DNA from: Lysobacteraceae bacterium
GTDB lineage: Bacteria > Pseudomonadota > Gammaproteobacteria > Xanthomonadales > Xanthomonadaceae
Direction: 5' to 3'
Length of the DNA: 11,576 nt
Assembly: GCA_017990865.1 (NCBI GenBank)
Contig: JAGNNB010000055.1
Location: 1 to 11,576 of the forward strand
A program made the position numbers and the translations under genes. A model generated the notes under the pieces. That model was not told the DNA's origin. It saw only the letters and a list, made by a program, of their open reading frames with translations, and did not search any database. Shown piece after piece: positions 1 to 7,408 of this stretch; within the stretch, counting starts at the first letter, position 1, and each line of letters opens with the position of its first letter.

Positions 1-77
1 CGACGTAGCCGGTCGCGACGCGATCGATCCCATTACCGCACGTGCGCCGCCGTTCTTCCCCCGACAGGACCGTCCCC

Positions 78-482
78 ATGCCCAAGTCCCTGAAAACCGT
101 ACTCGCCGTGTTGTTGATTCCCTTGTGCTTCGTGGCCGGTTTGTACGCCGGCCCCTACGCCACGGCTGCGTACCACAAGCTCTTTCCGGAACCCGAGTAC
201 AAAACCGGCGATTACAGCGCGATCTACCGCAAGGCCGGGCACGAGATCGTGATGTATTCGACCACCGGTTGCCCGTACTGCGCGAAAGTCCGCAAGATCT
301 TCGCCGAGAAAGGCGTCGCCTACACCGAATACCAAGTCGATAAATCGAAAGAGCATTTCGAGGAATTCACGCGTCGCGGCGGTCAGTACGTGCCCTTGCT
401 GTACATCGGCGACCGCGAAATTTCCGGCTTTCACGAGCAAGCGATCCGCGACGCGGTGGATGCGGTGGAAAAGAAATCGTAA
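78..482 (+). CDS. Membrane-anchored glutaredoxin family protein
   Basis: A 134-residue glutaredoxin-fold thiol-disulfide oxidoreductase. The dithiol active site CPYC is at residues 65-68, the cis-proline segment (YVP) at about 104-106, and the glycine pair region (SGF) at 116-118, in the usual glutaredoxin order. Residues 5-23 are a hydrophobic stretch after a Lys-containing N-terminus, so the domain is probably tethered to the inner membrane by an uncleaved anchor or exported; a plain cytosolic glutaredoxin (about 85 residues) would lack this. The ATG at 78 is chosen because it places the basic residues and hydrophobic segment at the N-terminus; a GTG at 42 would add 12 Arg-rich residues. 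The upstream ribosome site is weak (ACAGGA near 64). It converges on hemF. Its partner (glutathione or a periplasmic thiol) cannot be told from sequence. Family assignment is firm; localisation is inferred. Confidence 0.88.
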   Translation: MPKSLKTVLAVLLIPLCFVAGLYAGPYATAAYHKLFPEPEYKTGDYSAIYRKAGHEIVMYSTTGCPYCAKVRKIFAEKGVAYTEYQVDKSKEHFEEFTRRGGQYVPLLYIGDREISGFHEQAIRDAVDAVEKKS

Positions 483-525
483 CGCGAGATTCGGCGGCTC
501 CGGTCGACGGTTCCGATCAACAATC

Positions 526-551
526 CCGGCGCGTCGCAAAAGCCGCGCCGG
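526..551. terminator. Possible bidirectional hairpin between convergent genes
   Basis: A perfect 8-bp stem, CCGGCGCG (526-533) with CGCGCCGG (544-551), and a 10-base loop containing AAAA, lies in the 72-base gap between the convergent glutaredoxin and hemF stops. There is no U-run on either side, so it may only assist termination or be chance in GC-rich DNA. Confidence 0.35.
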
Positions 552-554
552 CGC

Positions 555-1527
<973 letters not shown>

Positions 1528-1560
1528 CACGGAGGTTCCGCTTGCGGAGACATTCGGCGG

Positions 1561-1615
1561 AGCGGCGTCGATTATTGTCCGATCCGTCGGATGGATGGCA
1601 ATGGTGGGGTTCGCT
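1561..1615. repeat. 55-bp direct repeat, left copy
   Basis: It matches 2189-2243 at 50 of 55 positions by hand alignment, with no gap (offset 628). It ends with the first 15 or so bases of a family-B arm (GGTGGGGTTCGCT), then departs abruptly at 1616, inside the stop codon of the neighbouring minus-strand gene. Confidence 0.85.
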
Positions 1616-2099
1616 ACTCCTCAGTCTGCGCGGGAAGGATCACCGCTAGCTGCGATTCGACGTCAAGGCCGAATGCGGTTGCTATCCGTGCGATGTGTAG
1701 CCCAAAGATACCTCGAAGCTCACCAAGTGCGGCGATAAAGACCCAGCTAGCATAATGGCTGCGATCAGCACCGAATTGAATGATCCGCCCCTCGTCTACT
1801 TGAGTAGCATCCAGAAATTTCCTGCATGCTGCCCGCATGGCAGACATTGATTGTCCTAGTGTTTCATCCTTTGCCACATCACCCATTTCACTCGTCAGAT
1901 AACGACGTATTTCTAGGATTGAGTCAATACAGTGATTCGGCACCTCCGCTTCCGAAGGAACATAAAGAACACGCCGATCTTCTAAGAAGGTAATCAGCCG
2001 TCTTGCAGCGGCAATCTCAGTTTCAGGTGGATTCCATGAAATGCCAAATATAGGAGTACTAAAACCAGTCAGGCGAGATGCTATTTCTCGAAACTTCAT
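1614..2099 (-). CDS. Conserved protein of unknown function, probably DUF6650 family
   Basis: A soluble-looking 161-residue protein with no signal peptide or membrane segment. From memory the pattern resembles the DUF6650 family: an N-terminal MKFREIASRLTG followed by GISWNPPE (19-26), FLEDRRVLY (38-46), a central EIRRYLTSE (63-71), AMRAACRKFL (88-97), and a C-terminal ALGELRGIFGLHIA (124-137). I cannot confirm this without a profile search. The residue pattern gives no catalytic motif I recognise and the function is unknown. The start is well supported by a strong Shine-Dalgarno eight bases upstream. Its base composition is lower in GC than all neighbouring genes and its codons use A/T at third positions far more often, indicating recent transfer. 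It sits inside a palindromic repeat element, and its TAG stop (1614-1616) spans the edge of the left 55-bp direct repeat. It lies co-directionally upstream of hemF. Confidence 0.85.
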   Translation of the reverse strand: MKFREIASRLTGFSTPIFGISWNPPETEIAAARRLITFLEDRRVLYVPSEAEVPNHCIDSILEIRRYLTSEMGDVAKDETLGQSMSAMRAACRKFLDATQVDEGRIIQFGADRSHYASWVFIAALGELRGIFGLHIARIATAFGLDVESQLAVILPAQTEE

Positions 2100-2107
2100 T
2101 GTCCATT

Positions 2108-2115
2108 CCTCCTTT
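2108..2115 (-). promoter_or_regulatory. Strong ribosome binding site of the cassette gene
   Basis: On the minus strand AAAGGAGG lies eight bases before the ATG at 2099. It is the clearest Shine-Dalgarno in the window; the neighbouring genes have weak ones or none. This fits a gene that brought its own expression signals. Confidence 0.8.
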
Positions 2116-2122
2116 GATGAGA

Positions 2123-2151
2123 CTTAGATCTCAATAGCGTGGATACGACAA
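2123..2151 (-). promoter_or_regulatory. Possible sigma70-type promoter of the cassette gene
   Basis: On the minus strand TTGTCG (2151-2146) and TCTAAG (2128-2123) are separated by 17 bases; each matches 4 of 6 consensus positions. Transcription would start near 2116, just before the ribosome site. This is a weak call by eye. Confidence 0.3.
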
Positions 2152-2156
2152 GACAT

Positions 2157-2176
2157 TGTGGTTGACATGAACCACA
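2157..2176. promoter_or_regulatory. 7-bp dyad upstream of the cassette gene
   Basis: A perfect inverted repeat, TGTGGTT (2157-2163) and AACCACA (2170-2176), with a 6-base centre, lies just upstream of the possible -35 element. It could be an operator or a recombination-related hairpin. No known regulator site is recognised. Confidence 0.35.
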
Positions 2177-2188
2177 GACACCCGATGA

Positions 2189-2243
2189 AGCGGCGTCGAT
2201 TATTGTCCCATCCATCGGACACATGGCAATGGTGGGGTTCGCT
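2189..2243. repeat. 55-bp direct repeat, right copy
   Basis: This is the partner of 1561-1615, with differences only at 2209, 2214 and 2220-2222. Unlike the left copy it runs on into a complete family-B arm, so it looks like the intact end of the original element. Confidence 0.85.
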
Positions 2244-2263
2244 GCGCTCACCCCACCCTACGC
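2229..2263 (-). repeat. GTAG-palindrome element, right arm (family B)
   Basis: Exact reverse complement of 1493-1527. It contains the hairpin GGTGGGGT (2231-2238) with ACCCCACC (2250-2257), followed by CTAC (2258-2261), i.e. GTAG on the minus strand. It lies 24 bases beyond the epimerase stop and may also act as that operon's 3' hairpin. Confidence 0.85.
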
Positions 2264-2287
2264 GGGCTGGGTGAGTAAACGGGGAAA

Positions 2288-3211
2288 TCAATCGCGGAGA
2301 TCGGCATCGATGGCGTGATGGGTCGCGGGCGGCAACACCTCCGTCGAGCCGACATCGAACTGCTCAACGACCGCATCCCAACCGTAGCGAGGCGCCCAAT
2401 CGAGCGCCGTCATCGCCGCATGCGGGCAGTACACGCGGTCGATGGTCGACGGCAGCGACCAGCCGCGCGCCGAGAACGCTGCGACGAGCGCGGGCACCTT
2501 GCGGGCGATCGCGGTCGTAGCATCGGCTGCAAGTTCCTCGAGATCGTCCTGGCCGAATGGCGTCGATCCCGAGACCACGAAAGTCGCGTGCGTGGCGCCC
2601 TCGTGGACGACGGCCTTGGCATGGGCATCGGCGACGTCGCGGGCATCGATCCCGCGATGCAATCGCAGCACGGCCATCGCGTTCGCGGGTTCGGGGAAGC
2701 ATCGGGACATTCGCAGGATTCGGACCGATGGCCCGCCTTGTTCCGCCGCTTCCCGCAACAGCGTTTCGGCCGCCAATTTGGTGCGGTGATAGATGGTCTT
2801 CGGCATGGGTGCCAAAGCTTCGTCCACCCATGTCGCGCGTCCGTCCGCGATCGACGCGTCGCCATACAGCGCGGTCGTGCTGGCGAAGACGATCCGCGGC
2901 ACGCCCGCGCGCGCAGCGACATCCAGCAGCTTTCGCGTCGCATCGACGTTGATGCGTTCGAATTCGGTATCGGCGACGTGGCCGACATGCGGCGCATGCA
3001 GGGCCGCGGTATGCACCACCGCATCCACGCCCTCGCAGGCGCGCTTGAGCATCGCGTCGTCGCCAATGTCGGCCAGCCATTGCACCGCCGGGCCCATCCT
3101 GCGGTCCAGGCCTCGCGGATCGTCGCCGCGCGCCTGCAGTCGAACCCAGATCGCGCGACCGATCCGCCCCGAGGCGCCGGTGACGAGGAGGCTTCGACGT
3201 TCGCCGATCAC
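2288..3211 (-). CDS. NAD-dependent epimerase/dehydratase (extended SDR family)
   Basis: A 307-residue extended short-chain dehydrogenase/reductase. The Rossmann nucleotide-binding motif TGASGRIG is at 11-18. The DVVHTAA-type strand (DAVVHTAA) is at 63-70, the catalytic Ser/Thr strand VFASTTALYG at 108-117, and YHRTK with the Tyr141/Lys145 pair of the YxxxK motif at 141-145. The substrate, probably a nucleotide sugar or similar, cannot be predicted. The start is a GTG at 3211 whose GTGA overlaps the uvrD stop by four bases. The frame stays open far upstream within uvrD, but the Rossmann motif begins only ten residues after this GTG, the normal position. No independent ribosome site is seen, so translation is probably coupled to uvrD. 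The pairing with a DNA repair helicase is functionally unexplained. Confidence 0.9.
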   Translation of the reverse strand: MIGERRSLLVTGASGRIGRAIWVRLQARGDDPRGLDRRMGPAVQWLADIGDDAMLKRACEGVDAVVHTAALHAPHVGHVADTEFERINVDATRKLLDVAARAGVPRIVFASTTALYGDASIADGRATWVDEALAPMPKTIYHRTKLAAETLLREAAEQGGPSVRILRMSRCFPEPANAMAVLRLHRGIDARDVADAHAKAVVHEGATHATFVVSGSTPFGQDDLEELAADATTAIARKVPALVAAFSARGWSLPSTIDRVYCPHAAMTALDWAPRYGWDAVVEQFDVGSTEVLPPATHHAIDADLRD

Positions 3212-5403
3212 ACCGGTTGCAATTTCGCATACGCCAGCACCAACCACTTGCTGCCGACGTCGTCGAAATTCACCTGCACGCGTGCGTGCGCGCCGCCGCC
3301 TTCGATATCGATCACCACGCCGGTGCCGTAGGTGGGATGGCGCACGTTCTGGCCGAGGCGGAGGCTCGGGGCTTCGTCCAGCGAGGCGTGGCCCCACTGC
3401 TTGCGCGGTTGCGGGGTGTACATCGGGCGCGAGACGTTGATTTTCGGTCGTACTTCGTGAATCAACGCGGGCGGGATTTCGCGCAGGAACCGCGACGGCA
3501 TGCCGTACATGTCCTGGCCATGCAGACGGCGCGCTTCGGCATAGCACAACACCAGTTTTTGTCGCGCGCGAGTGATGCCCACGTAAGCGAGGCGGCGTTC
3601 TTCTTCCAACCGTCCGGCTTCTTCGATCGATTTGTTGTTCGGAAACAGGCCTTCTTCCAGCCCGACCAGGAACACCAGCGGGAATTCCAGGCCTTTCGCG
3701 CTGTGCAGCGTCATCAATTGCACGCCGTCCTCGCCGGCTTCGGTCTGACCTTCGCCGGCTTCCAGCGCGGCGTAGGCGAGGAAGGCGACGAGTTCGCTCA
3801 GCGCTGCGGTCTCTTCATCGTCGCCGCGCACGAAGCGGGAGGCTACCGACACCAATTCGTCGAGGTTATCGGTGCGCGAATCGAGCGATCCTTTGGACTG
3901 CAGTTCGTAATGCGTGCGCAGACCGGAACGCGCCAGCGCATGGTCGATCTTGTCCTTCAGCGGCAGATCGACGCATTCGCTTTCGATCGTTTCGATCAGC
4001 GCGTGGAATGAGGCCAACGCACTCCGCGCCCGGGCCGGCAAGACATCGCCGGTCGCGATGGCGGCGGCGGCTTTCCATAGCGAGGTACCGTCGGTGCGCG
4101 CGCGACGGCGCACTTCGTCCAGCGTGCGCTCGCCGATGCCGCGCGTCGGCGTGTTCACCGCGCGCTCGTACGCCGCGTCGTCGTTGCGATTGGCGATCAG
4201 GCGCAGATACGCCAGCGTGTCCTTGATTTCGGCGCGCTCGAAAAAGCGCATGCCGCCGTAGACGCGGAACGGGATTTGCTCGCCGAGCAGCGTTTCTTCG
4301 AAAGCGCGGGATTGCGCGTTGCTGCGGTAGAGAATCGCGGTCTCGCCATGGCTGCCGCCGTCGCGCACCCATTGTCGGATGCGTTCGACCACGAAACGTG
4401 CTTCGTCGATCTCGTTGAACGCCGAATACAGATCGATCGGCTCGCCTTCGCCGCTGTCGGTCCACAGCCGCTTGCCCAGCCGCGAGGGGTTATGCGCGAT
4501 CACCGCGTTCGCGGCGTCGAGGATATTCGCGCTGGAGCGGTAATTCTGTTCGAGCCGGATGGTCGCGGCGCCGGGGAAATCGCGCAGGAATTTCTGCACG
4601 TTCTCCACTTTCGCGCCGCGCCAGCCGTAGATCGCCTGGTCGTCGTCGCCGACCACGAACACATGCCCGGTGTCGCTCGCCAGCAGCCGAATGAACGCGT
4701 ATTGCAGGGTGTTGGTGTCCTGGAACTCGTCGATCAGCAATTCGCGAAACCGCTGGCGATAGTGCGCAAGCAACGGTGGATGATCGCGCAGCACCTCGTG
4801 CGCGCGCAGCAGGATTTCGGCGAAATCCACCAGGCCGGCTTGTTCGCAACGTTCCTGATACAGCGTGTAGGCGCGGAGCATCACGCTCGCCCATTCGTCC
4901 ACGCCATGCACGGTGCGTTCGGGTTGGATGTGCTGCGGCCGGCGGCCTTCGTCTTTCTGCGCGTTGATCCACCACGCGATCTGCCGTGGCGGGAAACGCG
5001 CCTCGTCCAGCTCCAAGGCCTGCACCACGCGTTTGACCAAGCGCAGTTGATCGTCGCTGTCGAGAATCTGGAAACTCTCGGGCAGCTTCGCGTCCTGCCA
5101 ATGCAGCCGCAACAAGCGATGCGCGAGCCCGTGGAAGGTGCCGATCCACATGCCGCGCGCGCCGTGCGGCAGCAGCGATTCGGCGCGATGACGCATTTCG
5201 CCCGCGGCTTTGTTGGTGAAGGTGACGGCGAAGATCGCGTGCATCGGCACGCCATGCACTTCGTGCAGCCACGCGATGCGATGGGTGAGCACGCGCGTTT
5301 TGCCGGAGCCGGCGCCGGCCAGCACCAGCGAGTGGCCCGGTTCGGCGCTGACCGCGTCGCGCTGTGCGGCGTTCAGGCCGTCGAGCAGGTGGGAAACATC
5401 CAT
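3208..5403 (-). CDS. uvrD: DNA helicase II, UvrD
   Basis: Superfamily 1A 3'-to-5' DNA helicase that removes the incised oligonucleotide in nucleotide excision repair and unwinds nicked DNA in mismatch repair. At 731 residues it is full length (E. coli 720), and it opens with MDVSHLLDGLN, as in E. coli UvrD. Helicase motifs in order: Walker A AGAGSGKT (29-36), Walker B DEFQDT (225-230), motif III GDDDQAIYGWRGA (252-264), LEQNYRS (284-290), LMTLHSAKGLEF (563-574) and RRLAYVGITRA (603-613). A C-terminal Tudor-like domain (about 683-731, beginning LGQNVRHPTYGTG and ending KWLVLAYAKLQPV) marks it as UvrD and not Rep. It is first in a two-gene unit with the epimerase. There is no Shine-Dalgarno; a TAGAAT -10-like box lies six bases before the ATG. 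No LexA box was seen. Confidence 0.98.
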   Translation of the reverse strand: MDVSHLLDGLNAAQRDAVSAEPGHSLVLAGAGSGKTRVLTHRIAWLHEVHGVPMHAIFAVTFTNKAAGEMRHRAESLLPHGARGMWIGTFHGLAHRLLRLHWQDAKLPESFQILDSDDQLRLVKRVVQALELDEARFPPRQIAWWINAQKDEGRRPQHIQPERTVHGVDEWASVMLRAYTLYQERCEQAGLVDFAEILLRAHEVLRDHPPLLAHYRQRFRELLIDEFQDTNTLQYAFIRLLASDTGHVFVVGDDDQAIYGWRGAKVENVQKFLRDFPGAATIRLEQNYRSSANILDAANAVIAHNPSRLGKRLWTDSGEGEPIDLYSAFNEIDEARFVVERIRQWVRDGGSHGETAILYRSNAQSRAFEETLLGEQIPFRVYGGMRFFERAEIKDTLAYLRLIANRNDDAAYERAVNTPTRGIGERTLDEVRRRARTDGTSLWKAAAAIATGDVLPARARSALASFHALIETIESECVDLPLKDKIDHALARSGLRTHYELQSKGSLDSRTDNLDELVSVASRFVRGDDEETAALSELVAFLAYAALEAGEGQTEAGEDGVQLMTLHSAKGLEFPLVFLVGLEEGLFPNNKSIEEAGRLEEERRLAYVGITRARQKLVLCYAEARRLHGQDMYGMPSRFLREIPPALIHEVRPKINVSRPMYTPQPRKQWGHASLDEAPSLRLGQNVRHPTYGTGVVIDIEGGGAHARVQVNFDDVGSKWLVLAYAKLQPV

Positions 5404-5409
5404 GCGCGC

Positions 5410-5415
5410 ATTCTA
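5410..5415 (-). promoter_or_regulatory. TAGAAT -10-like box at the uvrD start
   Basis: On the minus strand TAGAAT lies six bases before the uvrD ATG, a spacing that would put the transcription start at or very near the start codon. No good -35 hexamer is visible at 16-18 bases, and the gene has no Shine-Dalgarno. A leaderless transcript is possible but unproven. Confidence 0.35.
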
Positions 5416-5479
5416 CGCGATGGGCTGGGCGCGGCCGTTGGCGAGATCCCGATCCGTTGCCCGAAACCCATCACCCCGC

Positions 5480-5615
5480 GTAGAGCGGAGCGAAGCTCCG
5501 CTGAGCATGTGGAATCGAACGCTTCAGCGGAGCTTCGCTCCGCTCTACAAAGGCAAAGGGCGGCGGAGCTGCGCTCCGCTCTACAAAGGCAAGGGCAGCG
5601 GAGCTGCGCTCCGCT
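5480..5615. repeat. Array of four GTAG hairpin repeats (SMAG/REP-like, family A)
   Basis: Four units share a hairpin AGCGGAGC - 3-base loop - GCTCCGCT. Unit 1 (5480-5502) is plus-oriented, with GTAG at its 5' end. Units 2 (5526-5548) and 3 (5562-5584) are inverted and end in CTAC. Unit 4 (5597-5615) is inverted and has lost the tetranucleotide (TTGT in its place). The last three form a tandem of 35-36 bp including the linker ACAAAGGCAA. Stems are invariant apart from one terminal G-T pair in unit 3; loops are GAA, TTC, TGC and TGC. The array fills the gap between the 3' end of the UPF0114 gene and uvrD. It resembles the SMAG repeats of Stenotrophomonas. Effects on mRNA stability or termination are inferred. 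Confidence 0.9.
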
Positions 5616-5622
5616 TTGTCGA

Positions 5623-6210
5623 TCAATGCGAGCCTTTGCTCGCCGTCGCCGCCATCAGCTTATCGGTGTAGGCGATGCCGATCGCCGACAGAATAAACAG
5701 GCCGTGGATGATCGCCTGCCACATCACGCCGGTGGCGGTGGCTTTGGTGCAAAGCGCTTCGGCCGCCTGTAGCGCCGGCGTGCATAGCGGTAAGCCGAGT
5801 TGCCCGGCTTCGATGAAGGTTTTGAGCAGATGGATCGAAGAAATGCCGATGATCGCCATCGCCAATTTCACTTTCAGCACGCTGGCGTTGACGTGGCTGA
5901 GCCATTCGGGCTGGTCGGGATGGCCTTCGAGATTCAGCCGCGAAACGAAGGTCTCGTAGCCGCCGACGATCACCATCACCAGCAGGTTGGAGATCATCAC
6001 CACGTCGATCAGACCGAGCACGATCAGCATGATGCCCTGTTCGCTGAGGGTGTTGGCGTCGTGGATGAGATGCCACAATTCCTTCAGGAACAGGAAGACG
6101 TAAACGCCCTGGGCCACGATCAGCCCGAGATACAGCGGCAACTGCAACCAGCGCGAGGCGAAGATCAGGCGCGGCAAGAGATTGAGCGGGGCGCGAGGCG
6201 CGTTCGACAT
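5623..6210 (-). CDS. UPF0114 (YqhA-type) inner-membrane protein
   Basis: A 195-residue polytopic membrane protein matching the UPF0114/TIGR00645 pattern: an N-terminal [11 protein letters not shown] (20-30) leading into the first membrane segment (about 22-43), then segments at about 59-83 ([20 protein letters not shown] region), 111-129 and 164-182. The [10 protein letters not shown] motif (83-92) just after the second segment is characteristic. E. coli YqhA is shorter (164 residues); the extra length lies partly between segments 3 and 4, where Cys143 and Cys154 sit. The molecular function of the family is not established. The start at 6210 is the only ATG that fits the family N-terminus; there is no clear ribosome site. 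It is divergent from the glutathione S-transferase gene and separated from uvrD by 219 bases of repeat array, so transcription into uvrD is uncertain. Confidence 0.9.
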   Translation of the reverse strand: MSNAPRAPLNLLPRLIFASRWLQLPLYLGLIVAQGVYVFLFLKELWHLIHDANTLSEQGIMLIVLGLIDVVMISNLLVMVIVGGYETFVSRLNLEGHPDQPEWLSHVNASVLKVKLAMAIIGISSIHLLKTFIEAGQLGLPLCTPALQAAEALCTKATATGVMWQAIIHGLFILSAIGIAYTDKLMAATASKGSH

Positions 6211-6487
6211 GGGGGCATCGGTGTTGGAAGCGATGCGATAGGGTACCGGCGCGGCGCCGCATCGCCAAGGCGAATGCGCGGAGGCTGGCTTTACTCGATG
6301 CGCCGCGGCGGTAGGGCATCGTGGCCGATCTTTGCGGTGTGCTCGTTGCGGTGCGCTCGTCGCGCCACCGGGTCGATCCGCGCGTCGCGCTCGGGACGCA
6401 GCATTTTGTTTTTGTCGCGCTCGGGCATCGAAGCGCATCGCACTGTCGACGTAGACTGTCCGCCCCACGCACGCGACGGATGCCGCC
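6211..6487. other. Divergent intergenic region with short direct repeats
   Basis: This stretch must hold the promoters of both the UPF0114 gene (-) and the glutathione S-transferase gene (+), but no convincing -35/-10 pair was found. It contains a 14-bp tandem duplication with one mismatch (6333-6346 and 6347-6360, TGCGGTGTGCTCGT and TGCGGTGCGCTCGT) and a 12-bp direct repeat GTCGCGCTCGGG (6384-6395 and 6414-6425) flanking a T-rich patch at 6404-6413. No gene is seen. Confidence 0.5.
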
Positions 6488-7189
6488 ATGATCGATCTGC
6501 ACTACTGGCCTACGCCCAACGGCCACAAAGTCACCCTGCTGTTGGAAGAACTGGCCGAAGCCGGGCAGCCGCTGGCGTTCCGGATCGTGCCGGTGAACAT
6601 CGGTGCGGGCGAACAATTCGAGCCGGACTTTCTCGCGATCGCGCCCAACAATCGCATGCCGGCGATCGTCGATCATGCCCCGGCCGACGGCGGCGCGCCG
6701 CTGAGCGTGTTCGAATCCGGCGCGATCTTGCAGTATCTGGCGGAGAAGACGGGGATGTTTCTGCCCGCCGATCTGCGCGGCCGGACCGCGACGCTGGAAT
6801 GGCTGTACTGGCAAATGGCGGGATTAGGCCCGATGACCGGGCAATACGGGCATTTCAACGTCTACGCACCGGAAAAGATTCCCTACGCCATCGATCGCTA
6901 CACGCGCGAAGCGCATCGCCTGCTCGGTGTGCTCGACAAACGCCTGCAGGGCCGCGCGTTCATCGTCGGTGACGACTACACCATCGCCGACATGGCGTGT
7001 TACCCGTGGATCGCGCCTTACACCAGCGCGCCGATCGATCTGGAACCGTATCCCGAGGTGCGCCGTTGGCAAGCCGCGATCCGCGCGCGCCCGGCGACGC
7101 AGCGCGCGTACGCGCTGACCAAGCAGGTGAACCCGCAAGCCGGGCAGCCGCTGACCGACGAACAGCGCAAAGCCCTGTTCGGCCGTTGA
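6488..7189 (+). CDS. yfcG: Glutathione S-transferase, YfcG-like (nu-class disulfide-bond oxidoreductase)
   Basis: A 233-residue GST with an N-terminal thioredoxin-like domain and an all-helical C-terminal domain. It follows E. coli YfcG closely: [14 protein letters not shown] at the start with Thr9 and Asn11 (the residues that replace the classical Tyr/Ser/Cys in YfcG), NNRMPAIVD (54-62) with the cis-Pro, and [15 protein letters not shown] (66-80) with the glutathione-contacting Glu-Ser. The helical domain carries [12 protein letters not shown] (105-116) and [11 protein letters not shown] (164-174). YfcG-type enzymes reduce disulfides using glutathione and bind GSSG in the active site; peroxidase or transferase activity is minor. 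The gene is cytosolic and probably monocistronic; its 3' end runs straight into a palindrome array. The ATG at 6488 is preceded by a weak purine patch (ACGGA). Confidence 0.94.
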   Translation: MIDLHYWPTPNGHKVTLLLEELAEAGQPLAFRIVPVNIGAGEQFEPDFLAIAPNNRMPAIVDHAPADGGAPLSVFESGAILQYLAEKTGMFLPADLRGRTATLEWLYWQMAGLGPMTGQYGHFNVYAPEKIPYAIDRYTREAHRLLGVLDKRLQGRAFIVGDDYTIADMACYPWIAPYTSAPIDLEPYPEVRRWQAAIRARPATQRAYALTKQVNPQAGQPLTDEQRKALFGR

Positions 7190-7205
7190 TCCCCGAAGGC
7201 CTCCC

Positions 7206-7408
7206 GTAGAGCGGAGCGAAGCTCCGCTAAATCCTCTCCGGAGACATGACAGCGGAGCTTCGCTCCGCTCTACGTGGGCGTTTCGGAGATAGGACAGCGG
7301 AGCTTTGCTCCGCTCTACGCGACCGTTCCGGAGATAGGGCAGCGGAGCTTCGCTCCGCTCTACGCGGGCGTTTCGGAGATAGGACAGCGGAGCTGCGCTC
7401 CGCTCTAC
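7206..7408. repeat. Five GTAG hairpin repeats at an exact 45-bp period (family A)
   Basis: Units of 23 bp begin at 7206, 7251, 7296, 7341 and 7386, exactly 45 bp apart. The first is plus-oriented (GTAG at 5' end); the other four are inverted (CTAC at 3' end). All stems are AGCGGAGC/GCTCCGCT; loops vary as GAA, TTC, TTT, TTC and TGC. The 22-base linkers resemble each other, each carrying CGGAGA followed by TAGG or CATG. This is the same family as 5480-5615. The array fills the 287-base gap between the glutathione S-transferase and DPP IV genes. The period is a multiple of three, so short open frames run through it on both strands; these are not credible genes. Confidence 0.93.

Larger units (their letters stand above)
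1616..2243. mobile_element. Putative single-gene cassette inserted in a palindrome element
   Basis: If 1616-2243 is removed, the left repeat element (1493-1615) joins in register to the rest of the right arm (2244-2263), rebuilding a symmetrical element of about 143 bp with perfect 35-bp inverted arms. The 628-bp segment holds one gene with its own ribosome site plus one copy of the 55-bp direct repeat. Hand counts give GC of 32/60 (1741-1800), 30/60 (1921-1980) and 23/60 (2041-2100), against 41/60 in hemF (961-1020). No transposase or integrase is present, so it would have moved in trans or by recombination between repeats. The mobility is inferred. Confidence 0.4.

Noticed and set aside
1561..2243. 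Integron gene cassette with attC site
   Set aside because: One gene plus a flanking repeat fits the look, but no GTTRRRY/RYYYAAC core sites were found at the boundaries and no integrase is present.
3212..3547. N-terminal extension of the epimerase frame far upstream into uvrD
   Set aside because: The frame is open by chance inside uvrD; the Rossmann motif sits at the right distance from the GTG at 3211, and the upstream residues are Arg/Pro-rich shadow sequence.
4276..5772. A 498-codon open frame antisense to uvrD and running into the repeat array
   Set aside because: It is a shadow frame opposite a clear helicase, with repetitive peptide where it crosses the palindromes.
7206..7408. CRISPR array
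   Set aside because: The regular 45-bp period invites it, but the linkers resemble each other, the first unit is inverted and no cas genes are present.
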